A DNA stretch of 64,000 nt, taken from Desulfovibrio sp. (GTDB lineage: Bacteria; Desulfobacterota; Desulfovibrionia; Desulfovibrionales; Desulfovibrionaceae). Positions 18,986 to 29,755 of the stretch are shown piece by piece. The stretch covers positions 1 through 64,000 of the forward strand of contig JACRDI010000004.1 in the NCBI GenBank assembly GCA_016218665.1, read 5' to 3'. Made by a program: the position numbers and the translations under genes. Positions within the stretch are counted from its first letter, which is position 1. Each line of letters begins with the position of its first letter. The notes beneath the pieces were generated by a model, which had not been told where the DNA came from, did not search any database, and worked only from the letters and a program-made list of their open reading frames with translations.

Positions 18986-21718
18986 ATGCGACGCATATTC
19001 ATGCTCACCCTCGCCCTTCTGCTGCTCTTCACCACCGCCGACGCCCAGGCGGCCAAAAAGAACGCGCCCAAGGCCAGCCCGGCTGCGGCGCCCGTCGCCC
19101 CCGTCGCCCCCAATGCCGAGGGCGACACGCCCAAGAACCACGTGGAGGGCGTGACCTTCCTGCGCCTGAAGAACGGCCTCGGCGTGCTGATCAAGGAGGA
19201 CGACCGCTTCCCGCTGGCGCACATCCGCATGCTGGTGCACGCGGGCAGCGCCTACGAGACCCCGGCCCAGGCCGGCATCAGCCACGTGCTGGAGCACATG
19301 GTCTTCAAGGGCGCCGGAAACATGAAGCCCGGCGAGGTGGCCCGGCGCATCGAGGCAGCCGGAGGCAGCCTGAACGCCTCCACCAGCTTCGACAACACCA
19401 TCTACCACGTGGAGGTGCCGGACAGCGCCTGGAAGCTCGGCCTGTCCGTGGTGGCCGACATGACCTTCAAGCCCGCCCTCATCCCCTCCGAACTGGAGAG
19501 CGAGAAGGAAGTGGTGCTGGCCGAGCTGAAGCGCGGCGAGGACACCCCGGAAAACCTGCTCTTCCAGACCCTGCAGGGCATGCTCTGGAAGGGCACCAGC
19601 TACGAGTGGCCCATCATCGGCTACCGCGACACCGTGCGCGCCGTCACCAGCCAGTCCATGCGCGACTACATTGCGCCGCTGTACCAGCCGCAGAACATGA
19701 TCCTCTGCGTGGTGGGCAAGGTGAAGGCCGCGGACGTGCTGGCCGAGGCCGAGAAGCTCCTCGGCGGCTTCCAGAACACCGGGCGCATCACCCCGCCCGA
19801 ACCCTTCGCGCTGAAGCCGGCCCAGGGCCCGCAGGTCAGGGTGCTGCCCGGCATGTGGAACAAGGTGCACCTGGGCGTGGCCTTCCCCGCGCCGGACTTC
19901 GGCTCCTCCAAGATGGCCGGGCTGGACATGCTGACCCAGATCCTGGGCGGCGACGAGACCTCCCGCCTGTACCGCAAGTTCAAGTACGAGCTGCGCCTGG
20001 TGGACTCCATCAGCGTGGGTTCGAGCAACCTGGAGCGCGGCGGCATCCTCATGGTGGGCGCCGTGCTCGACGCGGACAAGCTGCCCGCCTTCTGGGACGC
20101 CCTCACCCGCGAGCTGGCCTCCTTCGACGCAAACACCATCACCCCGAACGAGATCGCCCGCGCGCGCACCAACATCGAGGCCGGGCTGTTCCTCGCCCGG
20201 GAGACAATCGGCGGCCTGGCCGGCAAGCTGCAGCACCAGTACGCCTTCGAAGGCAGCCAGCAGGGCGAGGCCAACTACCTGAGCATCCTGGCCGCCATGG
20301 ACAAGGCGCAGCTGGGAGCCGCGTACCGCGAGTTCTTCCGGCCCGAGGAGGCGCGCATCGCCGTGCTGGCGCCCAAGGGGAGCCAGGGAGGCGGCACGGT
20401 CTCCGAGAGCGCCCTGCTGGACACCCTGAAGCGCCGCTGGCCCGCGCGCGCCGCCGCGGCCAAGGCCGAGGCCAAGCCCGGCGACACGGCGGGCGCGGCG
20501 AAGCAGATCACCCTGCCCGGCGGCGGCACCCTGGTGCTCCAGCCCGACCCCACCCTGCCCTACACGGCGGTGTCCATGGCCTGGCCCGGCGGCGACGGAC
20601 TGCTCTCCGAAAACGAACAGGGCCTGGGCGCGCTCACGGCCTCGCTGCTCGGCCGGGGCACCGGCAAGCGCAGCGCCAACCAGGTGGAGGACTTCCTCTC
20701 CGACCGGGCGGCGTCCATCTCCGCCAGCACCAGCAGCGAGACCTTCAGCCTGAACGCCAAGTTCCCCAGCCGCTTCAGCGCGGACATGCTGGGCCTGCTG
20801 CGCGAGGTGCTGACCTCGCCCGGCCTGGCCCCGGACGAACTGGCCCGCGCCAAGGAGGACCAGCTGAACGCCATCAAGCGCGGCGAGGACCAGCCCATCG
20901 GCCTGGTCTTCCGCAGGCTGCCGGGCATCCTTTACGCCTCGGCCCCGCACTCCTACCTGCGCCTGGGCGAGCCCAGCCAGGTGGCGGCCTTCACGCGGGA
21001 GCAGGCGGCGGGCTTCTGGAAGCGGCAGTCGGCCCAGCCCTTCGTGCTCTCCGTGTGCGGCCAGTTCGACGAGGCGCAGGTGACGGCCTTCGCCACCGGG
21101 CTTGAGCAGGCGCTGAGCGCAAAGGGCGCGCCCCGCGTCAAGGTTCCGGCCCCGCAGTGGAAGCCCAAGGCCAAGGCCGTGCTGCAACTGCCGGAGCGCA
21201 ACCAGGCCCATCTCTTCGTCATCTTCAAGGCCCCCGGCCGGGTCGACCAGGACATGAGCGCGCGGCTCTCCGTGCTGCGCGCGGCGCTGGCGGGCCAAAG
21301 CGGCCTGCTCTTCCGCGACATGCGCGACAAGCAGGGCCTGGGCTACGCGGTGACGGCCTTCATGAGCCAGTACAAGGAGGCCGGATTCCTGGCCTTCTAC
21401 ATCGGCACCGACCCGGACAAGACCGCCCAGTCCCTGGAGGGCTTCCGCAAGGCCGCGGCGAACCTTGCCGCCAAGCCCCTGCCCGAGGAGGAGCTGACGC
21501 GGGCCAAGAACATCCTGGCGGGCGACTACTACCAGGACAGGCAGGCCCTCATGGCCCGCAGCCGCGAGGCCGCCGGGGCCATCGTGCAGGGTTTCGAGCG
21601 GGACGCGGAACGCAAGCTGATCGAGGCGGCGCAGAAGGTGACCGCCGAGCAGGTGCGCCAGGCCGCCGCGGCCGTCCTCAAGTGGGACGACGCCTTCCTG
21701 GTGGAGGTCGCGCCCTAG
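18986..21718 (+). CDS. M16 (pitrilysin) family zinc protease, secreted
   Basis: Signal peptide; [10 protein letters not shown] (HxxEH); two-repeat M16 organisation. Confidence 0.93.
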   Translation: MRRIFMLTLALLLLFTTADAQAAKKNAPKASPAAAPVAPVAPNAEGDTPKNHVEGVTFLRLKNGLGVLIKEDDRFPLAHIRMLVHAGSAYETPAQAGISHVLEHMVFKGAGNMKPGEVARRIEAAGGSLNASTSFDNTIYHVEVPDSAWKLGLSVVADMTFKPALIPSELESEKEVVLAELKRGEDTPENLLFQTLQGMLWKGTSYEWPIIGYRDTVRAVTSQSMRDYIAPLYQPQNMILCVVGKVKAADVLAEAEKLLGGFQNTGRITPPEPFALKPAQGPQVRVLPGMWNKVHLGVAFPAPDFGSSKMAGLDMLTQILGGDETSRLYRKFKYELRLVDSISVGSSNLERGGILMVGAVLDADKLPAFWDALTRELASFDANTITPNEIARARTNIEAGLFLARETIGGLAGKLQHQYAFEGSQQGEANYLSILAAMDKAQLGAAYREFFRPEEARIAVLAPKGSQGGGTVSESALLDTLKRRWPARAAAAKAEAKPGDTAGAAKQITLPGGGTLVLQPDPTLPYTAVSMAWPGGDGLLSENEQGLGALTASLLGRGTGKRSANQVEDFLSDRAASISASTSSETFSLNAKFPSRFSADMLGLLREVLTSPGLAPDELARAKEDQLNAIKRGEDQPIGLVFRRLPGILYASAPHSYLRLGEPSQVAAFTREQAAGFWKRQSAQPFVLSVCGQFDEAQVTAFATGLEQALSAKGAPRVKVPAPQWKPKAKAVLQLPERNQAHLFVIFKAPGRVDQDMSARLSVLRAALAGQSGLLFRDMRDKQGLGYAVTAFMSQYKEAGFLAFYIGTDPDKTAQSLEGFRKAAANLAAKPLPEEELTRAKNILAGDYYQDRQALMARSREAAGAIVQGFERDAERKLIEAAQKVTAEQVRQAAAAVLKWDDAFLVEVAP

Positions 21719-21839
21719 GCGGGGCGTTCCAAGGGTCCGGAACCGCGCGCGAAAGCCTTGCCTGCGGGGCACGGCCTGGGCTACAAGAAGCGCCAAAGCC
21801 TGAACGCCGCGCTCGCGCGGCCTACGAGGAGGGCAGCAC

Positions 21840-22178
21840 ATGGCCATATTCAAGGGCGCCAAGGGCAAGACCAGACCCATAGAGGAGGAGCCCAAGGCGG
21901 ACCCGCGCCTGGGGCAGGCCAAGGACGTGTACATGGGCGGGCGGTTCAAGATCGTCACCCTGGACGCCATTCCCCAGCGCGACGTGCTGGGCACCTTCGG
22001 CCTCATCGTGTGCCGCAGCTACAACTTCGACAACGCCTTCTACGGGCTCATCGCCCAGGCGCTTGAGGTGAACGCCGACGCCATCCTGGGCTACCGCGAG
22101 AGCGTGGCCTTCCACCCCGAGGGCGAGCGCTACTACTCCTGCTACGGCACCGCCGTGCGCCTGAAGCCCATCAAATAG
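21840..22178 (+). CDS. Small YbjQ-like (heavy-metal-binding-domain-like) hypothetical protein
   Basis: 112 aa; ...LGTFGLIVCRSYNFDNAFYGLIAQALEVNADAILGYRESV... resembles YbjQ-type folds. Confidence 0.5.
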   Translation: MAIFKGAKGKTRPIEEEPKADPRLGQAKDVYMGGRFKIVTLDAIPQRDVLGTFGLIVCRSYNFDNAFYGLIAQALEVNADAILGYRESVAFHPEGERYYSCYGTAVRLKPIK

Positions 22179-22195
22179 CCCCGCAAAGCAACGCG

Positions 22196-22236
22196 CGCAA
22201 AGGCCCGGCCTCCCCAGCGGACGCCGGGCCTTTTTT
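22196..22236 (+). terminator. Rho-independent terminator
   Basis: AAGGCCCGGC...GCCGGGCCTT followed by a T-run. Confidence 0.7.
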
Positions 22237-22287
22237 TCTGCCCGCGCGGATTGCCCGGCCGGATGTCTGGACATTTGCTTCCCGCCG

Positions 22288-23790
22288 GTGCAATGCTGCC
22301 ACATGCTCGAAATAGCCGTATTTCTCTGCGGGGCAGTGGTCATGGTGCTGGAGCTCGCGGGCTCGCGCGTGCTGGCGCCCTTTCTGGGAACCTCCATCGT
22401 GGTCTGGACCAGCCTCATCGGCGTGGTGCTGGGAAGCTTGAGCATCGGCTACTGGTGGGGTGGCCGCCTGGCCGACCGCAGGCCCGAGCCGAAGCTCCTC
22501 TCCCGGATCATCCTGCTGGCGGCGGTGGCCACCCTGCTCATCGCGGGGCTGAAGGGGCTCCTGCTCTCCTCCCTGCAGAACAGGACGGGCCTCACCGCCG
22601 CAACCCTGGCCGGCACCACCGTGCTCTTCACGCCCGTGGCCGTGCTGCTGGGCATGGTCTCGCCCTTCGCCGTGCGCCTGCGCCTGCAGGACGCGAAGAA
22701 ATCCGGCCGCACGGCCGGCAACCTTTACGCGCTCTCCACCGTGGGCAGCATCGCCGGCACCTTCGCCGCTGGCTTCTGGCTCACGGCCGCCATCGGCACC
22801 ACCAACCTGGTGCTGTGCATGGCCGGGGTGCTGGTCGTCGCCGCCTTCTGCGCGCACCTGGGCGACCTGCCCGCCAAGCTCGCCACGGCGGCGCTCATCG
22901 GCCTGACCGCCCTGACGCTCTCCATCTACGACAGGCAGCTCAACGCGGCGGAGATCCACGACATCGACACGCCCTACCAGCGCGTGCTGGTGTACAACGC
23001 GCACAACACCCAGACCGGCGAGCGTCTGCGCATGCTCTCCACCGGGCCCGAGGGCAGCCAGTCCGCCATGGACCTGGCCGACCCGACGCGCCTGGCCCTG
23101 GCCTACACCCGCTACTACCGCCTGGCCGGGCACTTCCGGCCGGACGTGAAGAACATGCTCATGCTCGGCGGGGGCGGCTACTCCTTCCCCAAGTACGCCA
23201 TGAACCGGCCCGACGAGTTCGGCGGCGCGCCGCGCATGGACGTGGTGGAAATCGACCCCGGCGTCACGGACATCGCCCGGCGTTACTTCGAACTCAAGGC
23301 CATGCCCGGCCTCTCCCTGTACCACGACGACGCCCGGCGCTTCCTGAACGGCCAGGCCGCGCCCGGCGGCTACCAGGTGGCGCTGGTGGACGTGTTCACC
23401 AGCCACCTGTCCGTGCCCTTCCATCTGGCGACCAAGGAAACCGCCCAGGCCCTTTCCCGCGCGCTGGACGCCGACGGCGTGGTGCTGGTGAACTGCATCA
23501 GCGCGGCCGAGGGGCCCAAAAGCCGCTTCTACCGGGCCCTGCTCGCCACCTACCGCAGCGTGTTCCCCCGCGTGGAGAGCTTCCTGCTGGAGCCGGAGGA
23601 CCCGCGAGACCCGCAGAACATCATCCTCGCGGCCTTCAAGTCCCCCGCGGAGCCGAAGTTCGAAAGCGCCAACCCGGAATACGCGGCCATGCTGGCCCAC
23701 CGCTACCAGCCCCCGGCGCTCACGGCCGCCGACCCGCCGGTGCTCACCGACGACTTCGCGCCCGTGGACCACTACCTGCTGAACCTGTAG
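22288..23790 (+). CDS. Fused membrane/spermidine synthase-like protein
   Basis: N-terminal multi-TM region; C-terminal NMLMLGGGGYSFPKYAM...DVVEIDPGVTDIARRYF spermidine synthase-like SAM fold. Confidence 0.85.
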   Translation: MQCCHMLEIAVFLCGAVVMVLELAGSRVLAPFLGTSIVVWTSLIGVVLGSLSIGYWWGGRLADRRPEPKLLSRIILLAAVATLLIAGLKGLLLSSLQNRTGLTAATLAGTTVLFTPVAVLLGMVSPFAVRLRLQDAKKSGRTAGNLYALSTVGSIAGTFAAGFWLTAAIGTTNLVLCMAGVLVVAAFCAHLGDLPAKLATAALIGLTALTLSIYDRQLNAAEIHDIDTPYQRVLVYNAHNTQTGERLRMLSTGPEGSQSAMDLADPTRLALAYTRYYRLAGHFRPDVKNMLMLGGGGYSFPKYAMNRPDEFGGAPRMDVVEIDPGVTDIARRYFELKAMPGLSLYHDDARRFLNGQAAPGGYQVALVDVFTSHLSVPFHLATKETAQALSRALDADGVVLVNCISAAEGPKSRFYRALLATYRSVFPRVESFLLEPEDPRDPQNIILAAFKSPAEPKFESANPEYAAMLAHRYQPPALTAADPPVLTDDFAPVDHYLLNL

Positions 23791-23850
23791 CGCAAGAAAA
23801 AGGCCGCCCGAGGGCGGCCTTCGCGTGTGCGTGCGGCGGGTTCGCCTCGC

Positions 23851-24918
23851 CTAGTTCGCCCCGCTGACGCCGGCGGAGGCGAAGGAGGCCATGTCGTTGT
23901 AGATGGCCGCGGCCGAACGCAGCAGGAACATGCACACGGCCGCCCCCGTGCCCTCGCCCAGGCGCAGGCCCAGGTGCAGCAGGGGCTCCCTGCCCATCTT
24001 GGCCACGGCGTGCCTGTGCCCCGGCTCGGCCGAGGCGTGGGCGAGCACGAAGTAGTCGGCCACGGCGGGCGCAAGCTTCCAGGCGGCCACGCAGGCCGCT
24101 GTGGAGATGAAACCGTCCACGCAGACCAGCTGCCGGTTCCTGGCCCCGCCCAGGATCAGCCCGGCCAGGCAGGCGATCTCATAGCCGCCCAGGGCCGCCA
24201 GGATCTCCAGGGGGTCGCCACCCGCCACCGCGGCGGCGTTGGCCGCCAGGCCCTTCCTGATGACCTCCACCTTGCGGCCCACGCCCTGCTTGTCCAGCCC
24301 GGCGCCGGGGCCGGTCATGGCCTCCGGGTCCAGCCCCAGGTAGGCGCAGTAGAGCGCCGTGGAAGGCGTGGTGTTGCCGATGCCCATGTCGCCGGTGCCC
24401 AGCACGCGCACGCCGTCGGCATGGGCGCTGTCGGCCAGGGCCACGCCCAGCATGAGGGCGTCCACGCACTGCTCCACGGTCATGGCCGGGCCCTTGGCCA
24501 GGTTGGCCGTGCCTTGCGCCACCTTGCCGCGCACCAGGTGGGGGTGCGGATCGAAGTCCGGGCCCAGGCAGCCGGCGTCCACAACGTAGAGCTCGGCCCC
24601 GGCCGTGCGCGCCAGCACGTTTATTCCCGCGCCGCCGTTGATGAAGTTCAGCACCATCTGCCGGGTGACCTCCTGGGGGAAGGGGCTCACGCCCTCTTCC
24701 ACAACGCCGTGGTCGCCGGCGACGGTGTACACGCGGGCCGGATCGGCCTTGGGGGCGGTGCCGCCCTGGATGAGATAGAGCTGCAGGGCCAGCTCCTCCA
24801 GCCGGCCCAGGCTGCCCTGGGGCTTGGTGAGGTTGTCCAGGTGGGCCTGGCCCGCCGGGGCCAGGGAGAGGTCCACCGGGCAGATGGCCTTGATGACCGC
24901 GTCAAGACGCTCGCGCAT
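23851..24918 (-). CDS. cobT: Nicotinate-nucleotide--dimethylbenzimidazole phosphoribosyltransferase
   Basis: LTKPQGSLGRLEELA, VAGDHGVVEEGVSPFPQEVT, GDMGIGNTTPSTA are CobT signatures. Confidence 0.95.
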   Translation of the reverse strand: MRERLDAVIKAICPVDLSLAPAGQAHLDNLTKPQGSLGRLEELALQLYLIQGGTAPKADPARVYTVAGDHGVVEEGVSPFPQEVTRQMVLNFINGGAGINVLARTAGAELYVVDAGCLGPDFDPHPHLVRGKVAQGTANLAKGPAMTVEQCVDALMLGVALADSAHADGVRVLGTGDMGIGNTTPSTALYCAYLGLDPEAMTGPGAGLDKQGVGRKVEVIRKGLAANAAAVAGGDPLEILAALGGYEIACLAGLILGGARNRQLVCVDGFISTAACVAAWKLAPAVADYFVLAHASAEPGHRHAVAKMGREPLLHLGLRLGEGTGAAVCMFLLRSAAAIYNDMASFASAGVSGAN

Positions 24919-24963
24919 GGGTGCTCCTGAGGTTGGTGTGATGGGTTCCGTCCCTGAGGCCGC

Positions 24964-25010
24964 AAAAAAAGGGTCCCGGCAGGCGCAAGTCGGCCCGCCG
25001 GAACCCTTTG
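24964..25010 (-). terminator. Intrinsic terminator between the cobalamin riboswitch and cobT
   Basis: Minus strand AAGGGTTCCGGC...GCCGGGACCCTT followed by TTTTTT. Confidence 0.75.
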
Positions 25011-25035
25011 CCATCAGGTTCCCGCAACAATGTTC

Positions 25036-25205
25036 CGACGCGGACAGGTCTTCCGGCTTCCGGATCAGCCCGGCAGGGACGGCCTTCCCGCGGGAGTTCC
25101 CGCAGTGGCTGGACGCATGCAGCGCCCCTCGTCCCCCGGTCCCCGGTTACGGCGACGGGATCGCCACGGAATCGCACCGTGTTCCGGGATGTCCGCCCGG
25201 TGGGG
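25036..25205 (-). promoter_or_regulatory. Cobalamin riboswitch upstream of cobT
   Basis: Minus strand contains GCCACTGCGGGAACTCCCGCGGGAAGGCC and CCGGAAGCCGGAAGACCTG, typical cobalamin-aptamer elements. Confidence 0.85.
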
Positions 25206-25292
25206 ATGAGCTATCTCAAGTCGCTGCGTATTTCAAGCCCGGACGCGGCGCATGGGCTTCCCCCGCGGCACGGCGATTGCTACAGTTCCGGC

Positions 25293-26117
25293 GTGGACAA
25301 GCGCCTCGCCATATTGCACGCCAACTGCCAGGGCGATCCCCTGGCCCGCGCCCTGCTCGCCAGCCCGGAGTTTGCCCGGGCCTTTGCGCCCAGGGTGTAC
25401 CTGAACTACGCCCGCGAGGAGATCCCCCCGGCGGATATGGATGCCTGCGGGCTCTTCCTCTACCAGTACCTCGGGCCGGAGTGGGGCGAGCTGTCCTCGG
25501 CCGCGCTGCTGGCGCGGCTGCCCGCCGGCACGCCGTCGCTGTGCATCCCGAACATGTTCTTCCGCGGTGCCTGGCCCCTGTGGTCCGGCGCGCCGGGGTT
25601 CGACTACCGCGACCTCTACCTGGACTACCTCATCGACATGGGCCTGCCGGGACAGGACATTCTGCACGTGTACCTGCGCACGCCCCTGGCGAAGAAGTAC
25701 GACCTCGCCGCGAAGCTTGCGGAGACCACCGCCCTTGAGCGCCAACGCCAGGAGCGCACCCCGGTGCCCTACCTGGACCACGTGCTGGAACATTTCCGTG
25801 CGCGTCCGCTGTTTTTCACCGTCAACCATCCGTCGGCGGAGCTCATCGCCCTGGCCGCGCGCGGCGTCCTCAGGGAACTCGGCCTGGCCCCGGCGGAAGA
25901 GAATACGCTGGCCGCGCTGGAAACCGGGTACGAGGACTTCTTCCTGCCCGTGCACCCGCAGGTGGCGGAATTCTACGGGCTTGCCTACGGCGGGCCGGAC
26001 GAGGCATATCCCTGCTACGGACACAGGCGCAGCTTCGCCCAGTACGCGGCGGCCTACGTGGAGTGCCGCCTGGCGGGCATCGGCGACTTCATCGGCTATC
26101 TGCAGGTGCGGGAGTAG
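25293..26117 (+). CDS. WcbI-like polysaccharide biosynthesis protein
   Basis: ILHANCQGDPLARALL N-terminus typical of the WcbI family; GTG start proposed. Confidence 0.75.
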   Translation: MDKRLAILHANCQGDPLARALLASPEFARAFAPRVYLNYAREEIPPADMDACGLFLYQYLGPEWGELSSAALLARLPAGTPSLCIPNMFFRGAWPLWSGAPGFDYRDLYLDYLIDMGLPGQDILHVYLRTPLAKKYDLAAKLAETTALERQRQERTPVPYLDHVLEHFRARPLFFTVNHPSAELIALAARGVLRELGLAPAEENTLAALETGYEDFFLPVHPQVAEFYGLAYGGPDEAYPCYGHRRSFAQYAAAYVECRLAGIGDFIGYLQVRE

Positions 26118-26119
26118 CA

Positions 26120-27133
26120 ATGCACGGCGCAGGCAAACTCATCGCCTGGGTGGGCGGCCAGTTCTTCATGCACGGCATGGAGGCCCACGGCTTCCGCACC
26201 CTGCGCATCCCCCTCACGAAGCCGGAGGCCCTGACCTACGCCGACATCGTGGAGCGCTGCGGGCAGGAGCCCGACGCCGTGGTCTACACCGACCGCAGCC
26301 TGCCGCCGCCCCTGCTCGGCGTGGAGCGCTTCCCCTGCCTCACGGCCTTCTACTGCATCGACTCGCACATCCACGGCTGGTATCCGCTCTACGCCGGGGC
26401 CTTCGACCTCTGCGCCGTGAGCCTGCGCGGCCACGTGGAGCGCTTCGCCGATCAGCTTTCCCCGGAGCGCGTCCTCTGGCTGCCCGCCTACGCCGAGGAA
26501 CGCTACCGCCCGCGCGACGCGGATAAGATCTTCGACCTGCTCTTCGTGGGCACGGTGGACCCGGAGACCACGCCCCAGCGCTGCGACTTCCTGGAGCGCC
26601 TGCGCGCGCAAGTGCCCTCCCTGGCCGTGCGCCGGGGCGACTTCGGCGAACTCATGCCCCAGGCCCGCGTGGTGCTGAACATCGCCGAGCGCGGCGACCT
26701 GAACTTCCGCGTGTTCGAATCCCTGGCCTGCGGCAGCTGCCTGCTCACCCCGCGCATCGCCAACGGCCAGGACGAGCTGTTCACGGACGGCGAGCACCTG
26801 GCGCTGTATGAGCCGGACGATGCCGCAGACTGCGCGGCAAAGGCCCGCGCCCTGCTGGCGGACGAGCCCCTGCGCCTGCGGCTGGCCGCACGGGGCCTGG
26901 CCGAGGTGGACGCCAGGCACCGCGAACGCCACCGGGCCGCGGCCTTCGCTGACTTTCTGCGCCGGGGCTTCGAGGCCGGCCTCTCCGCCACGCGCCTCGG
27001 GGAGCAAGGCGCCGAACTCCGCCAAGCCCTGCGCCTGCTGATGCTGCACTGGGCCGAGCACAGCGGCGACGACGCCCTCTCCGCCCGCTATCTGGCCGAG
27101 GCCCGCGCCCTTGCTCCGGGCGGGAGGTCCTAG
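26120..27133 (+). CDS. CgeB-like glycosyltransferase family protein
   Basis: FDLLFVGTVDPETTPQR...VLNIAERGDLNFRVFESLACGSCLLTPRI. Confidence 0.8.
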   Translation: MHGAGKLIAWVGGQFFMHGMEAHGFRTLRIPLTKPEALTYADIVERCGQEPDAVVYTDRSLPPPLLGVERFPCLTAFYCIDSHIHGWYPLYAGAFDLCAVSLRGHVERFADQLSPERVLWLPAYAEERYRPRDADKIFDLLFVGTVDPETTPQRCDFLERLRAQVPSLAVRRGDFGELMPQARVVLNIAERGDLNFRVFESLACGSCLLTPRIANGQDELFTDGEHLALYEPDDAADCAAKARALLADEPLRLRLAARGLAEVDARHRERHRAAAFADFLRRGFEAGLSATRLGEQGAELRQALRLLMLHWAEHSGDDALSARYLAEARALAPGGRS

Positions 27134-27136
27134 GCC

Positions 27137-28312
27137 ATGGCCCGGCGCTTCCCCCCCTCCCTGTGCGCCTCCCTGACCGCCGTGTGCCTGCTTACGGCCT
27201 CCTGCTCCGCGTCGGACGCCGTGAGCATCGCCCGCGTGGCCAGCGGAGACACCAGCGCGGCCGTGGGCCTGGCGCGCAGCAAGGCCATCCGCTACGCCAC
27301 CAACCCAAGCGCCATCGAGGCTGACTACAAGCGCTTCAAGAGCCTGCTGGCGAGCTTCCGCAGGGCGGTCTCCGGCAACTGGGGCCAGGGCGACGCCCGC
27401 GAGGCCCAGCCCAAGCAGTACGTGAAGTACACCCAGAACTACCAGTCGCGCGCCAGCGTGGATTTCGAGAACGGCCAGATCATCGTGGAGACCCTGGACC
27501 AGGACGCCCCGGTGAAGAGCCTGCGCGAGGCCATCGTCACCACCCTGCTCACCCCCTACGACCCGCGCGCCGTGGACATGTACTCCGCCGGGCCGGTGAA
27601 GCTGGGCGGCACGCCCTTTCTGCTGGGTGAAGTGAAGGACGGGCGCGGCAGGAACATCCGCACCGAGGAGGAGGCCGAGGCCTTTGCGCGGCTCCTGCTG
27701 GAGAACGGCCCGCAGGAGCGGCCGGCCGGCGTGGCCGGCAAGACCGTGCGCTACGTGGTCATCGAGATGGCCCGCGACCACATGCAGGTGCGCGCGGCCA
27801 AGTTCAAGCCCGTTGTCGAGGCCGCGGCCAAACGCTTCGGCCTTTCGCGCACGCTCATCTACGCCATCATCCGCGTGGAGAGCGACTTCAACCCGTACGC
27901 CATCAACACCGTGCCCGCCGTGGGCCTGATGCAGGTGGTGCCCCAGACCGCCGGGGCCGACGTGCAGGAGTTCCTCACGGGCAAGCGCGGCGAGCCCAGC
28001 AAGGCCTTCCTCTTCGAGCCGGAGAACAACGTGCTCTACGGTTCGGCCTACCTGAACATCCTGTTCACGCGGCACCTGCCCGGCGTGGTGGACCCCGTGA
28101 GCCGCGAGTACTGCGTCATCGCCTCCTACAACGGCGGCTCCGGCGCGCTTTTGAAGACCTTCGACCGCGACCGGGGCAAGGCCCTGCGCGCCATCAACAC
28201 CCGCCCGCCCACGGCCGTGTACGACACCATCACCACGCGGCACGCCGCCGAGGAGACCCGCCAGTACCTGCGGAAGGTGCTGGAGGCCAAGAAGCAGTTC
28301 GTGGGCATGTGA
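27137..28312 (+). CDS. MltC-like murein lytic transglycosylase
   Basis: Lipoprotein-like N-terminus; SLT motifs YAIIRVESDFNPYAINTVPAVGLMQVVP and YNGG. Confidence 0.88.
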   Translation: MARRFPPSLCASLTAVCLLTASCSASDAVSIARVASGDTSAAVGLARSKAIRYATNPSAIEADYKRFKSLLASFRRAVSGNWGQGDAREAQPKQYVKYTQNYQSRASVDFENGQIIVETLDQDAPVKSLREAIVTTLLTPYDPRAVDMYSAGPVKLGGTPFLLGEVKDGRGRNIRTEEEAEAFARLLLENGPQERPAGVAGKTVRYVVIEMARDHMQVRAAKFKPVVEAAAKRFGLSRTLIYAIIRVESDFNPYAINTVPAVGLMQVVPQTAGADVQEFLTGKRGEPSKAFLFEPENNVLYGSAYLNILFTRHLPGVVDPVSREYCVIASYNGGSGALLKTFDRDRGKALRAINTRPPTAVYDTITTRHAAEETRQYLRKVLEAKKQFVGM

Positions 28313-28372
28313 GGCCGCCCGGATGGCGCGGCGGCACGGCGGGCTACGGCTTGGGGCCGTGGGGCTTTGCGC

Positions 28373-28852
28373 CTAGATGTCCAGAAAGGTGCAGGAGAGG
28401 GCGCCGTCCGGCGCGATGTCGACGAGGGCCATGGAGCCCTCGGCCACGCTGCCGGGGTTCAGCAGCCAGGCCCCCTGGAATTGCTCCCACAGGCGGCGGT
28501 GCGTGTGGCCGAAGCAGACGAGCCCGTGCCCGGGAAAGGTCTCGGCCACGCGGCGCCACACGCTGCTGCGCTCGCCCCAGCCGTGGGCCATGCCCAGCTT
28601 CAGCGCGCCGCCGGGGTGCTCGATGTCGCGGCTCAGGGTCACGGGGATGTCGTGGTCGAGGACGAAGTGGTCGCAGTTGCCGCGCACGCAGAAGAAGCGC
28701 GGGTGCTGCGAGAGGAAGTTGTACAACGACGCGCCCACCATGTCTCCGCAGTGCAGCAGGACATCGGCGGGCGCGAGGTGTGCTTCGTACAGGGCGCAAA
28801 AGCGCTGGTCAGGGGCGCTTATGTGCGTGTCCGAGATGACGGCCAGACGCAT
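28373..28852 (-). CDS. YfcE-like metallophosphoesterase
   Basis: MRLAVISDTHIS, LHCGDMVG, VRGNCDH, CFGHTHRR, NPGSV. Confidence 0.92.
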   Translation of the reverse strand: MRLAVISDTHISAPDQRFCALYEAHLAPADVLLHCGDMVGASLYNFLSQHPRFFCVRGNCDHFVLDHDIPVTLSRDIEHPGGALKLGMAHGWGERSSVWRRVAETFPGHGLVCFGHTHRRLWEQFQGAWLLNPGSVAEGSMALVDIAPDGALSCTFLDI

Positions 28853-28881
28853 GGGAACAGGGCGCTCCTGGCCGCGCGGCC

Positions 28882-29736
28882 TTAGTCGTTCATCCTCTTG
28901 AAGCGGACACGCAGGTAGGCGTCGCGCAGGGCCACGTAGGGGTCCACGCTGGCCTCCTTCAGGGCCTCGTACTCGCCGATGCGAATGGACACCTCGTTGA
29001 CCTTGTCGTAGGTCTTGGTGCCAATGGACCAATACCAGGGGTGCAGGTAGCTGGTGGGCGTCAGGAAATAGTCGCCCGCGTAGCCCAGGGTGTCGCGCCC
29101 GGTGGAGGGGCCGATGAAGGGCCACACGAGGTAGAAGCCGTTGCCCATGCCCCAGTAGCCCAAGGTCAGGCCCAGGTCCTGCTCGGTGGAGGGGATGGGC
29201 TTGTAGGGCTTGGAGTCGCCGGTGACGTCGGCCAGGCCGCCGAGGCCGAAGGCCGTGTTGCCGATGAAGCGCGAGGTCTCCACCGCGGCGGCGTCGAACT
29301 TGGCCTGCAGCATGAGGCTGGTGAAGCGCACCGGGAACAGGAGGTTGTGGAAGAAGTTGTGCACCCACAGGCGCGGACGCTCGGGGATGACGAAGCTGTA
29401 GCCCTCGGCCGCGGGCTTCAGGGCCCAGAAGTACAGCTTGTCGTTGAAGGTGAACATGGCCCGGTTCCAGCCTTCGAGCGGGTCGGGCGTCTCGGCGGCG
29501 GCATCGGCCACGCTCGTTTTCGCGGGGCCGGAGCCCTTCTTGATGAACTGGCCGTTCTCGTCCCAGATGTCTTCGTCGCCGTAGGCCAACAGCACCAGGG
29601 ACATTTCCTTGGTCTGCGGGGTGCCCACCGCGGGGACTTTGTCCGCGGCGAGAGCCGAACCGCCCAGCGCCAGCAGCAAAGCTGCGGCGGCCAGGAGGTT
29701 CCGGGCCGCGCCAACGATCTTCGAGGCCGTGTTCAT
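28882..29736 (-). CDS. mlaA: MlaA/VacJ family lipid-asymmetry protein
   Basis: DPLEGWNRAMFTFNDKLYFWALKPAAEGYSFVIPERPR...GGLADVTGD; adjacent mla genes. Confidence 0.9.
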   Translation of the reverse strand: MNTASKIVGAARNLLAAAALLLALGGSALAADKVPAVGTPQTKEMSLVLLAYGDEDIWDENGQFIKKGSGPAKTSVADAAAETPDPLEGWNRAMFTFNDKLYFWALKPAAEGYSFVIPERPRLWVHNFFHNLLFPVRFTSLMLQAKFDAAAVETSRFIGNTAFGLGGLADVTGDSKPYKPIPSTEQDLGLTLGYWGMGNGFYLVWPFIGPSTGRDTLGYAGDYFLTPTSYLHPWYWSIGTKTYDKVNEVSIRIGEYEALKEASVDPYVALRDAYLRVRFKRMND

Positions 29737-29755
29737 TGTGCCTTCCCCCCGCGCC

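Noticed and set aside
18806-22006. N-terminal part of the 1370-aa minus-strand ORF (17894..22006) overlapping the M16 protease gene
   Set aside because: It is antisense to a convincing M16 protease and is low-complexity Gly/Ala/Gln/His/Val-rich, the usual shadow-frame artefact of high-GC genomes. Only the C-terminal part (17894-18805) is a real M15 peptidase.
28373-29368. 331-aa ORF joining the metallophosphoesterase with an upstream frame
   Set aside because: The N-terminal part is out of frame with mlaA; the phosphoesterase starts cleanly at MRLAVISDTH (28852).
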